This document shows positions 51,875 through 59,623 of a stretch of DNA of 64,000 bases, one piece after another (within the stretch, counting starts at the first letter, position 1; the number at the start of each line of letters is the position of its first letter). A program made the position numbers and the translations under genes. The notes beneath the pieces were generated by a model, which saw only the letters and a list, made by a program, of their open reading frames with translations, was not told the DNA's origin and ran no database searches. Source of the stretch: Pseudalgibacter ostreae (lineage in GTDB: Bacteria > Bacteroidota > Bacteroidia > Flavobacteriales > Flavobacteriaceae); contig NZ_JBHMFC010000003.1 of the NCBI RefSeq assembly GCF_042427585.1, forward strand, positions 12,356 through 76,355, read 5' to 3'.

Positions 51875-52048
51875 AAATAGTTATGTTTACTTTTTCAATT
51901 GGGGCAAAATTACAATTTATGAGTGGGCAGCCAAGGTATTAGCCTATAAATACGATGGTTTGGGAAAAAATTAACATAAATATACCTGTTAAAGTCTAGG
52001 AGCTGGATTGAGGTTCTCTTTTGGAAGCTTAATAAAAGCATCTTGATT

Positions 52049-52540
52049 TTATGAAGGAAATTCTATTACTTCGAGATTTTCTATTTTTTTACCGTCAATA
52101 GTAAACCGTAACATAGTCCTTTTTTTATGAAAACCATGTTTGCCTACAGCACCTGGATTCATGTGTAATAGGTTTAGTTTTCTATCGGGCATTACTTTTA
52201 AGATATGGGAATGGCCACATATAAAAAGCTGTGGCGGATTTAGCCGAATTTCTTCACGCACTCGAACATTATAAGCGCTAGGGTAGCCACCAATATGGGT
52301 AATCCAGACGTCTACACCTTCGCACATGAAACGGTTGTTTTCGGGAAACTCCATTCTCACATGGGTATCGTCTATATTACCATAAACTGCTTTAAGAGGT
52401 TTTAAGCTTTTAATGGCATCTGTTACTTTTAAATCTCCAATATCGCCTGCATGCCATACTTCATCTGCCTGTTTTACGTATTTTAAAATCCCATCATCTA
52501 TATGGCTATGGGTGTCTGAAAGAAGTAATATTTTTATCAT
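52049..52540 (-). CDS. YfcE-type metallophosphoesterase
   Basis: A 163-residue calcineurin-like phosphodiesterase. All metal-binding motifs are visible: LLSDTHSH (residues 6-13), HAGDIGD (about 30-36), VYGNIDD (about 53-59), ITHIGG and ICGHSHILKV. The short form fits the YfcE/MJ0936 group with activity on small phosphodiesters; the natural substrate is unknown. It is divergent from truA, with a structured spacer between. Confidence 0.88.
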   Translation of the reverse strand: MIKILLLSDTHSHIDDGILKYVKQADEVWHAGDIGDLKVTDAIKSLKPLKAVYGNIDDTHVRMEFPENNRFMCEGVDVWITHIGGYPSAYNVRVREEIRLNPPQLFICGHSHILKVMPDRKLNLLHMNPGAVGKHGFHKKRTMLRFTIDGKKIENLEVIEFPS

Positions 52541-52691
52541 GTATTAATAATTGTAGTAGGCAAAGTTATCGATAATTGCTTTAACCTGTTAGATGCAGAA
52601 GAAGTTCCTTAAAAGGATTTTTCATTTGCTTTAACCAAATCCTCACAAGGCAAACCAAGCCTCCATTTAAAAGATAAGCAGGCAAGTAGGT

Positions 52692-52783
52692 GCGTTAGGG
52701 ATTGCAGCGGCATCCTTTTTTGAGGTACGAGAAAAAGATATAGCGGAAAGCCCGACCCTTGGGGAACGCCCAATTGTTTTTTT
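52692..52783 (+). ncRNA. Candidate structured RNA (three-way junction with T-tract)
   Basis: GCGTT (52692-52696) pairs with AACGC (52765-52769) as the closing helix. Inside are an arm GGG/CCC (52698-52700, 52751-52753) leading through an 11 by 11 internal loop to ATC-TTTTT/AAAAA-GAT (52712-52720, 52732-52739), and a second arm CCC/GGG (52756-52758, 52762-52764). A T-run follows at 52777-52783. I recall very similar sequence in other flavobacterial spacers, but cannot search. The strand is inferred from the T-tract. Confidence 0.5.
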
Positions 52784-52830
52784 AATATATAATTAGGGGT
52801 TGACGGCTTCGTATAAAACACAAAACTGCC

Positions 52831-52838
52831 TATCTTTG
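52831..52838 (+). promoter_or_regulatory. -7 promoter element of truA (TATCTTTG)
   Basis: TATCTTTG matches TAnnTTTG; TTCG at 52808-52811 is a degenerate -33 element at 19 bases. The start codon is 26 bases downstream. Confidence 0.6.
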
Positions 52839-52864
52839 CAGCTTCAACTAAAGTATAAAACAAA

Positions 52865-53608
52865 TTGCGATATTTTATAGAACTTTCTTATAATGGCAGT
52901 AATTACCATGGTTGGCAATACCAGCCCAATGCAATAACTGTACAGGAAGTTATTGAAAAATCGTTGTCTGTACTTTTAAAAGGAAAAACGCCCATAATGG
53001 GGGCAGGTAGAACGGATGCTGGCGTACATGCCACGCAAATGTTTGCCCATTTTGACACCGATATGCTTTTTGATGAAACGGATATCGTGTATAAACTTAA
53101 CCTTTATTTGCCAAAGGATATTGCCATCCAGAGCATTTTTAAAGTAAAAGATAAAGCCCATGCGCGTTTTAATGCTTTAAGTAGAACCTATTTGTATAGG
53201 ATTACATTGCATAAAAATGTGTTTACCTTTGAAAATGTGTATTATGTAAAGCAAGATTTGGATATAGATAAAATGAACGAAGCCACAAAAATTTTGTTTG
53301 AATATCACGATTTTCAATGTTTTTCTAAAAGTAAGACAGATGTGAAAACATATAATTGTAAAATTATGAAAGCCGCATGGACTTTAATTGATGGCGAACT
53401 GCAATTTGTAATTCAGGCCGATCGTTTTTTAAGAAATATGGTAAGGGCTATAGTGGGCACGATGGTCCATGTTGGATTAGGAAAAATAAAGGTAGACGAT
53501 CTTCATTCTATTATTAAATCTAAAAACAGAAGCGAAGCGGGTTTTTCGGTGCCTGGGCACGCTTTGTATTTAACGCATGTGGAGTATCCAGATGCTATTA
53601 TGTTGTAA
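52865..53608 (+). CDS. truA: tRNA pseudouridine(38-40) synthase TruA
   Basis: A 247-residue enzyme that converts uridines 38-40 of the tRNA anticodon arm to pseudouridine. The catalytic aspartate is D51 in GAGRTDAGVHATQM; RNMVRAIVGTMVHVGLGK (about residues 190-207) is the second family motif. The start codon is TTG: the family N-terminus (RYFIELSYNG) begins right there and a stop codon lies three codons upstream in frame. The ABC transporter gene starts at the next base after its stop. Confidence 0.95.
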   Translation: MRYFIELSYNGSNYHGWQYQPNAITVQEVIEKSLSVLLKGKTPIMGAGRTDAGVHATQMFAHFDTDMLFDETDIVYKLNLYLPKDIAIQSIFKVKDKAHARFNALSRTYLYRITLHKNVFTFENVYYVKQDLDIDKMNEATKILFEYHDFQCFSKSKTDVKTYNCKIMKAAWTLIDGELQFVIQADRFLRNMVRAIVGTMVHVGLGKIKVDDLHSIIKSKNRSEAGFSVPGHALYLTHVEYPDAIML

Positions 53609-55375
53609 ATGGGAAAAACGAAAGAAAATATATTTGATGTACGATTGTTTGTAAGGCTTTTTAAATTTATGAAGCCCTATAAAATGGTGTTTTCTTTTGT
53701 GTTTATTGCTGTTATTTTTATAGCTGTTTTAGGAGTTGCCACACCTTCGCTTTTACAACAGGCTATTGATGAAAACCTGACCACTAAAACCAAAGAAGGG
53801 TTTTTGTTTTACATTTTACTCATGATAGGGCTTTTGGTACTCGAGTTTGCGGTTCAATTGTTTTTTATTTTCTATTCGGGCTGGTTAGGGCAGACGGTTG
53901 TTAAGGATATTCGCGTAAAATTATTTAATCATTTGCTTCGTTTTAAAATGAAGTATTACGATAATTCTTCTGTAGGTGTGCTTATTACACGTGCGGTAAC
54001 AGATATGGAGCGTATAGCCGATGTGTTTAGTGAAGGGCTGTTCATGATATTTCGAGATTTGCTCACTATGGTCGTGGTCTCTGGCTTTATGATCTATATG
54101 AGCTGGCAATTGAGTATTATCGTGTTTTTAATGTTGCCGCTTGTACTTTATGCGACGCTCGTGTTTCAAAAGTATATGAAAAAGGCTTTTGAGGAAGTGC
54201 GCACCGAAGTTTCTAATTTAAATTCCTTTGTGCAAGAGCGTATTACAGGTATGAAAATTTTACAGCTATTTGCAAGGGAAACTATTGAGTACGATAAATT
54301 TAAAGCCATTAATCAACGGCATAAAAAAGGCTGGTTAAAAACCATTTGGTATAATTCTATATTTTTTCCAATAGCCGAACTTTCTTCTTCCATCACTATA
54401 GGTTTGGTGGTGTGGTATGGTGGCCTGCACGCTGTGGTAGATAGTGTTGCAACCCAAGGGGTACTATTTGCATTTGTAATGTTTATACCTAAACTGTTTA
54501 GGCCTTTACGCCAAATAGCCGATAAATTTAATGCCCTGCAAATGGGTATGGTGGCTGCTAATAGGGTTTTTAGGGTATTGGATACGACTTCTCAAATTGA
54601 TGATACGGGCACTTTATTGGCAAATGATTTTAAAGGCGCAATTACATTTGATAAAGTATATTTTAATTATGTCGAAGATGAAACGGTTTTAAAAGGCATT
54701 TCGTTTCAAGTAAATGCAGGGGAAACAGTTGCAATTGTAGGGTCTACAGGTGCTGGGAAGTCGACCATTATTAATTTGCTTAATCGGTTTTATGAAATAC
54801 AAAGCGGGAGCATCACTATTGATGGTGTGGATATTAAAGATGTAACTCTATCATCGTTGCGCACACAAATTGCCGTTGTTCTGCAAGATGTGTTTTTATT
54901 TGCAGATACCATTCTTAATAATATTACACTTAACAATCCTGATATAACCGAAAACGAAGTGGTTCAAGCAGCAAAAGATATTGGTATTCATGATTTTATT
55001 GCAAGCCTTCCAAACGGCTATCATTACAATGTAAAAGAACGTGGTATTATGCTGTCTTCTGGTCAGCGCCAGCTTATTTCATTTTTGCGCGCTTATGTAA
55101 CCAACCCAAGTATTTTGGTGTTAGATGAAGCGACGTCTTCTGTAGATTCTTATTCGGAACAACTTATACAGAATGCCACTTATAAAATTACCAAAGGGCG
55201 AACGTCTATAGTGATTGCCCATAGATTGGCTACCATTAAAAAAGCCGATAAAATTATTGTTATGGATTCTGGTGAAATAGTAGAACAAGGTACCCATAGC
55301 GAGCTTCTTAAAATAGAGAATGGCTATTATAGAAATTTATATGAAGTCCAGTTTTTAAAGGATGAAGTGGCTTAA
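53609..55375 (+). CDS. ABC exporter, fused permease and ATPase
   Basis: A 588-residue half-transporter of the MsbA/multidrug type. Six membrane helices span about residues 20-310, then the ATPase domain has Walker A VGSTGAGKST, Q-loop VLQDVFLF, signature MLSSGQRQLIS (a variant of LSGGQ) and Walker B ILVLDEATSSVD, with the switch histidine in IVIAHRLAT. It probably works as a homodimer; the substrate is unknown. It directly abuts truA, so translation may be coupled. Its stop codon overlaps the stop of the convergent cdaA (shared TTAA). Confidence 0.93.
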   Translation: MGKTKENIFDVRLFVRLFKFMKPYKMVFSFVFIAVIFIAVLGVATPSLLQQAIDENLTTKTKEGFLFYILLMIGLLVLEFAVQLFFIFYSGWLGQTVVKDIRVKLFNHLLRFKMKYYDNSSVGVLITRAVTDMERIADVFSEGLFMIFRDLLTMVVVSGFMIYMSWQLSIIVFLMLPLVLYATLVFQKYMKKAFEEVRTEVSNLNSFVQERITGMKILQLFARETIEYDKFKAINQRHKKGWLKTIWYNSIFFPIAELSSSITIGLVVWYGGLHAVVDSVATQGVLFAFVMFIPKLFRPLRQIADKFNALQMGMVAANRVFRVLDTTSQIDDTGTLLANDFKGAITFDKVYFNYVEDETVLKGISFQVNAGETVAIVGSTGAGKSTIINLLNRFYEIQSGSITIDGVDIKDVTLSSLRTQIAVVLQDVFLFADTILNNITLNNPDITENEVVQAAKDIGIHDFIASLPNGYHYNVKERGIMLSSGQRQLISFLRAYVTNPSILVLDEATSSVDSYSEQLIQNATYKITKGRTSIVIAHRLATIKKADKIIVMDSGEIVEQGTHSELLKIENGYYRNLYEVQFLKDEVA

Positions 55376-56157
55376 ATTAAATCTTGTTTAATTAAAGCTG
55401 TAAGTTCGTCAATATCTTCAAAAACAATAAATTCTCCATCTTTAAAATATGAAATATGTCCGGTCTCCTCACTTACCGCTAAAGCTAGTGCGTCTGTTTT
55501 TTCGGTAACACCAATGGCTGCTCTGTGTCGTAATCCAAAACGTTTTGGTATGGTTTTTTCGTTGTTTAAGGGCAGGATAACCCGAGTTGCTTTTACAGTA
55601 TTATTTTTTACTATAATAGCACCATCGTGTAGCGGGCTGTTTTTAAAAAAAATACTTTCTATAATGGGCTGGGTTACCGAAATATTCATCTCATCTCCAG
55701 AAGCCGATAAAAAATCTAAATTGTTGTTCCGTTCAAAAACAATAAGCGCGCCGGTTCTGGAAGCTGCCATTTTAGTGCAAGCAGAAATGATAACTTCTAC
55801 TTTGGTTTCGTTACCGGTATCGGTTTTTAAGAATCTGAAATGTTTAAAAAACTTTCGCCTACCGCTAAAGTTGGTGGATCCTACCATAAGTAAAAACTTT
55901 CTGATTTCAGGTTGGAAGACCACGATTAAAGCGATAATACCGACTTTGATAAACCCATCAAAAATATTATGTAGCATAAACATTTCGAGAAAATCGGTAA
56001 GTTTCCAAACGGCATAGATAATGATAATGCCAATAAATATGTTAATAGCAACCGTGCCTTTTACTAACTTATAGATGTAGTAAAGCAGCAATGCCACTAG
56101 AAAGACATCTATAATGTCTACAATTTTAAATTTTAAAAGATCATTAAATATTTCCAA
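55372..56157 (-). CDS. cdaA: Diadenylate cyclase CdaA
   Basis: A 261-residue membrane enzyme that makes cyclic di-AMP from two ATP. Three hydrophobic segments fill the first 90 residues; the DAC domain (about 100-250) has the DGA motif at D178-G179-A180 (SPLHDGAIIVKNN) and the ATP-binding GLRHRAAIGV. This is the CdaA type, usually linked to cell-wall, turgor and potassium control. In Firmicutes it sits with cdaR and glmM; here it is downstream of folP and a lipoprotein gene. No CdaR/YbbR gene is seen. Confidence 0.95.
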   Translation of the reverse strand: MEIFNDLLKFKIVDIIDVFLVALLLYYIYKLVKGTVAINIFIGIIIIYAVWKLTDFLEMFMLHNIFDGFIKVGIIALIVVFQPEIRKFLLMVGSTNFSGRRKFFKHFRFLKTDTGNETKVEVIISACTKMAASRTGALIVFERNNNLDFLSASGDEMNISVTQPIIESIFFKNSPLHDGAIIVKNNTVKATRVILPLNNEKTIPKRFGLRHRAAIGVTEKTDALALAVSEETGHISYFKDGEFIVFEDIDELTALIKQDLI

Positions 56158-56192
56158 GCTGTTTTTGGTTTTGGTAAATTTAGTAAATAATG

Positions 56193-56879
56193 CTAATTAT
56201 AGATGAATTCGTCTTTAATAATATTAAGATGTTTGGTGTCTAATTTTAAAAACGCTGACTTTACAGTAATATACTCTTGAAATGTTAATGCCGAATTAAA
56301 CTGAAGGAAAACGTGTAATTCAGATTCTGGGTTCATCTTTTTTAAGCTTTCATTTATGTTTGAAATATCGAATTGTTCAAACGTACTTAAACTGCGTTCC
56401 TTTTTAAGAGAACCTAACTGTATGCTATCAAGAGACATAATGTTTATAAACACCGATTTAGAAGGCGTTTTATGTGTTTCTAAAAAGGTTTCTCCAAAAG
56501 AATAATTGATATGAGTAAACTCAATAAAACCGAGATTTTTTTCGCTGGTATCATGGCAGGTGAAATAGTTTTTAGCATGTATGTTTTTATGGCTAGAGCT
56601 CGATTTCTTTTCCTGTAAGGATTTTATATGCGGAATTACCTGTTTTAGGCTTAAACGCTTATCAACGTTCACGAGCCAGTTTGTGCTTACTATAAGGTTG
56701 TTTTTGTTTAATTCGACATGATCTGTTTTGGCTTCATTATAAAAAAGATAGGCGGCAGATACGTCGTTTATTTCTACAATATCAGAATGGTCTATTTCTG
56801 GTAATTGGATTACTTTATCATTACCGCAAGATAGAGCAGTAAGGCTTAGAGTTATTATAAGTAATAGGATGTGTTTCAT
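56193..56879 (-). CDS. Lipoprotein of unknown function between folP and cdaA
   Basis: I do not recognise a family. The 228-residue protein starts best at the ATG at 56879 (MKHILLLIITLSLTALSC), which gives a lipoprotein signal with the cysteine at residue 18; an ATG three codons earlier overlaps the folP end. The mature part has a mixed alpha-beta pattern, an H-C-H-like spot (YFTCHDTSEK), and a last segment (HVFLQFNSALTFQEYITVKS) that faintly resembles the C-terminal fold of ExbD/TolR; that is only an impression. It is 35 bases upstream of cdaA and 1 base from folP, so all three are one operon. Confidence 0.65.
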   Translation of the reverse strand: MKHILLLIITLSLTALSCGNDKVIQLPEIDHSDIVEINDVSAAYLFYNEAKTDHVELNKNNLIVSTNWLVNVDKRLSLKQVIPHIKSLQEKKSSSSHKNIHAKNYFTCHDTSEKNLGFIEFTHINYSFGETFLETHKTPSKSVFINIMSLDSIQLGSLKKERSLSTFEQFDISNINESLKKMNPESELHVFLQFNSALTFQEYITVKSAFLKLDTKHLNIIKDEFIYN

Positions 56880-56880
56880 T

Positions 56881-57705
56881 TTAAACATTTAACGCGTTTA
56901 TCAATTTAATACATTCCATAGCTTCTTTAACATCATGCACTCTTAAAATTGATGCCCCTTTTTGTAAAGCCACGGTATTTAAAACAGTGGTTCCGTTTAA
57001 AGCTTGGTTTGCTGTAGTTTCCAGTAGTTTATAAATCATAGATTTTCTAGAAACTCCAATAAGTAGCGGTCTTTCTATTATTTTTAAAAGTTCCAGAGTG
57101 TTTAAAAGGTTATAGTTTTGTTCTAAGGTTTTTGCAAAACCAAAGCCTGGATCTATAATAAGATCTACGATGCCCAATTTTGTTGCTGCGGCAATACGCT
57201 CAGAAAAATAATAAATCATGGTTTTTACCAAATTATCATAATCGGTATGCTGTTGCATGTTTTGGGGCGTTCCGCGCATGTGCATCATAATATACGGTAC
57301 GTGTAATTGGGCAATAGTTTGTAGCATGTTATCATCTAATTGTCCTGCAGAAATATCGTTAATCATGCAGGCGCCAGCTTCAATACAGTTTTGGGCAACA
57401 GCACTTCTAAAGGTGTCTATAGAAAGCAAAACATCTGGGAAGTGTTTTAAAATTAATTCAACAATAGGGAGTATGCGATGGAGTTCTTCGTGTTCGCTAA
57501 CATCATCTGCATTTGGCTTAGAGCTATAAGCGCCCACATCAATAAAGGTAGCGCCATCGTTAAGGATCCTTTCAACATGGTTTAAGATTTCTTTTTCGCT
57601 TTTGTATGCACCGCCATCGTAAAACGAATCGGGTGTTATGTTTAGGATTCCCATCACTTTTGGCGATGATAAATCGATAAGTTGTCCTTTGCAGTTAATG
57701 GTCAT
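56881..57705 (-). CDS. folP: Dihydropteroate synthase
   Basis: A 274-residue enzyme that joins p-aminobenzoate to the pterin diphosphate in folate synthesis; it is the sulfonamide target. Motifs: VMGILNITPDSFYDGG at the pterin site, DVGAYSSKPNADDVSEHEEL, NDISAGQLDD, and DPGFGFAKTLEQN. The start is placed at the ATG for MTINCKGQLIDL, the usual family N-terminus; the frame is open to another ATG at 57789, which would add 28 residues. A TATCTTTG element at 57804-57811 on the - strand is a likely promoter for folP, the lipoprotein and cdaA. Confidence 0.93.
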   Translation of the reverse strand: MTINCKGQLIDLSSPKVMGILNITPDSFYDGGAYKSEKEILNHVERILNDGATFIDVGAYSSKPNADDVSEHEELHRILPIVELILKHFPDVLLSIDTFRSAVAQNCIEAGACMINDISAGQLDDNMLQTIAQLHVPYIMMHMRGTPQNMQQHTDYDNLVKTMIYYFSERIAAATKLGIVDLIIDPGFGFAKTLEQNYNLLNTLELLKIIERPLLIGVSRKSMIYKLLETTANQALNGTTVLNTVALQKGASILRVHDVKEAMECIKLINALNV

Positions 57706-57803
57706 ACTATTACGGGTTCGGGTCTCAAATTTTAAACTCTTAAAACGAGCTTTTAAAACCGTTGGAAATTCATTTTTAACTTGAAACATTAGATTTTAAG
57801 CTT

Positions 57804-57811
57804 CAAAGATA
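57804..57811 (-). promoter_or_regulatory. Putative -7 promoter element of the folP operon
   Basis: TATCTTTG on the - strand matches TAnnTTTG. No TTG is found at 17-23 bases upstream. The spacer here also holds repeated AGCTTTGAACTTTGAAC-like words. Confidence 0.45.
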
Positions 57812-57885
57812 GGTTTAAAACTTTGCACCTTAAGCTTTGAACTTTGAACAATTTAAGCGAAATTTACACAAAATTCTATGTATTC

Positions 57886-58425
57886 ATGCAAAATACCTCA
57901 AAACAATACGATGCGGTAATTGACACGTGTAAGCGCTTATTTATAAAAAAAATGGGGGATTACGGTAGTGCATGGCGCATATTGAGATTACCCTCTTTAA
58001 CAGATCAAATTTTTATAAAAGCGCAGCGAATTAGGGGGCTTCAGCAAAACGCCGAACAGAAAATAGATGAGGATGAGGTGAGTGAGTTTATTGGCATTGT
58101 CAATTACTGTACTATGGCATTGATCCAACTTGAGAAAGGCGTAGTAGAACAACCCGACTTGTCTATTGAAGCGGCCACAAAATTATACAGCGAAAAAATA
58201 GCCATTACCAAAACACTTATGGAAAACAAAAACCATGATTACGGTGAAGCATGGCGCGATATGCGTGTAAGTAGCTTAACCGATTTGATTTTACAAAAGT
58301 TATTACGTGTAAAACAAATTGAAAATAATAAAGGCAAAACTTTGGTAAGTGAGGGCATTGGTGCCAATTATCAAGATATGATCAATTATGCGGTCTTTGC
58401 TTTAATTCATTTGAGTGAAAAATAA
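57886..58425 (+). CDS. DUF1599 family protein (two tandem copies of the domain)
   Basis: A 179-residue cytoplasmic protein made of two similar halves: MGDYGSAWRILRLPSLTDQI (about residues 33-52) and NHDYGEAWRDMRVSSLTDLI (about 120-139), each followed by a helix (AQRIRGLQ / LLRVKQIE). This is the DUF1599 domain, which has been linked to nucleotide modification by computational work; function is unproven. The frame is open to a TTG at 57844, but the ATG at 57886 (MQNTSKQYDAVIDTCKR) fits relatives better. It opens a run of conserved genes to clpS. Confidence 0.82.
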   Translation: MQNTSKQYDAVIDTCKRLFIKKMGDYGSAWRILRLPSLTDQIFIKAQRIRGLQQNAEQKIDEDEVSEFIGIVNYCTMALIQLEKGVVEQPDLSIEAATKLYSEKIAITKTLMENKNHDYGEAWRDMRVSSLTDLILQKLLRVKQIENNKGKTLVSEGIGANYQDMINYAVFALIHLSEK

Positions 58426-58436
58426 ATTAGTAGTAA

Positions 58437-58465
58437 CCGGTCACCTTGAGCGTAGTCGAAAGGTC
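58437..58465. repeat. Flavobacterial-type intergenic repeat
   Basis: CACCTTGAGCGTAGTCGAAA and its flanks form a short imperfect inverted repeat (ACCTT...AAAGGT). Near-identical strings occur many times in flavobacterial genomes, from memory. A degenerate relative is at about 46708-46723. Confidence 0.55.
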
Positions 58466-58482
58466 TTATTAAGGCAAAATAT

Positions 58483-59577
58483 ATGAAAGTATTAGTAAAC
58501 ATATCAAGAGTTCTCGTAGGTATATTATTTATATTCTCTGGATTTATAAAACTTAACGACCCTCTTGGGTTTTCTTATAAATTACAGGAATATTTTAGCC
58601 CAGACGTACTAAATATTCCTTTCTTAGAACCTTATGCCTTAATGATTTCGGTTTTTGTTGTTGTTTTTGAAGTGGTGCTTGGTGTGTTCTTGCTTATTGG
58701 TTATAAACCTAAATTTACGGTTTGGAGCCTAATGGCCATGATGGTGTTTTTCACCTTCTTGACTTTTTATGCCGCTTATTTTGAAAAAGTAAAGGATTGT
58801 GGCTGCTTCGGAGATTTTTTAAAGTTAGAGCCTTGGGAAACGTTCTGGAAAGACGTTGTACTTTTGGTATTGATTATCATTCTTTTTATAGGTGTAAAGT
58901 ACATCGCTCCATTATATGGTAGGTTAACAACTACCATATTGGCTTTGTTGAGTTTTATTTTAAGTTTAGGGTTCGGTTACCATGTGTTGATGCACCTGCC
59001 CGTGTTCGATTTTAGGGCTTATAAAATAGGGAACAATATAAAAGAGGGGATGAGCATTCCAGAAGATGCCCCAAAACCGCTTGTGGAGTATTATTGGACA
59101 TTTAATATAAATGGAGCGGAGCAAACCATAACTACAAAAGGGGCTTATCCCGATGTGGATGGCGATTTTGTAGGAGTAGATACTAAAGTAATACGGGAAG
59201 GTTACCAGCCTCCTGTAGTCGATTTTTCTATAGAAAGCGAAGACGAAAACCTGGTGGACGAGTTTTTAAATGAAGAAAAACTAATTATTGTAGTGTCTTA
59301 CGGTTTAGAGTTTATTGAAAGGGAAGGTGCTCTAAAGTTAAAAGCGTTGCAAAAAGAAGCTCGTGAAAAAGGTTATAAAATTATTGGTTTAACGGCCTCT
59401 GGGGAATCGGAAAAGCAACGGATTAAGGCTGCTTATGGTTTAGATTTTGAGTTTTATTTATGTGATGAAAAGGCACTAAAAACAGTTGTGCGTTCTAACC
59501 CTGGTATTTTAGAACTGGATAAGGGAACGGTTAAACAAAAGGTGCATTGGAATGATTTAGAAGATTTAAAACTGTAA
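58483..59577 (+). CDS. BT_3928-type membrane protein: DoxX/MauE-like domain fused to a thioredoxin-like domain
   Basis: A 364-residue inner-membrane protein. The first half has four membrane helices of the DoxX/MauE type (ISRVLVGILFIFSGFIKLND at the start) and a cysteine pair in KDCGCFGDF (about residues 103-111). After a linker, the last 110 residues look like a thioredoxin fold (LIIVVSYGLEFIEREGALKL, FYLCDEKALKTVVRSNPGIL) but lack a CxxC motif. A role in membrane redox or cofactor maturation is inferred. It lies upstream of a TlpA-like thioredoxin gene, separated by a permease gene. Confidence 0.78.
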   Translation: MKVLVNISRVLVGILFIFSGFIKLNDPLGFSYKLQEYFSPDVLNIPFLEPYALMISVFVVVFEVVLGVFLLIGYKPKFTVWSLMAMMVFFTFLTFYAAYFEKVKDCGCFGDFLKLEPWETFWKDVVLLVLIIILFIGVKYIAPLYGRLTTTILALLSFILSLGFGYHVLMHLPVFDFRAYKIGNNIKEGMSIPEDAPKPLVEYYWTFNINGAEQTITTKGAYPDVDGDFVGVDTKVIREGYQPPVVDFSIESEDENLVDEFLNEEKLIIVVSYGLEFIEREGALKLKALQKEAREKGYKIIGLTASGESEKQRIKAAYGLDFEFYLCDEKALKTVVRSNPGILELDKGTVKQKVHWNDLEDLKL

Positions 59578-59623
59578 TGCTAAGTTGTATTTGTAAAAAT
59601 AAATCAATTCACAAACCTTCTAT

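Larger units (their letters stand above)
52541..52864. other. Divergent spacer with candidate structured RNA and the truA promoter
   Basis: A 324-base spacer. GGATTT (52615-52620) can pair with AAATCC (52637-52642); a larger three-way-junction element follows at 52692-52769 (listed separately), then a T-run. TATCTTTG (52831-52838) before truA is a good -7 element. A frame of 84 codons on the - strand is not convincing as a gene. Confidence 0.6.

Noticed and set aside
52609..52863. 84-codon frame on the - strand in the truA spacer
   Set aside because: It runs over the structured element and the truA promoter, and its composition is not protein-like.
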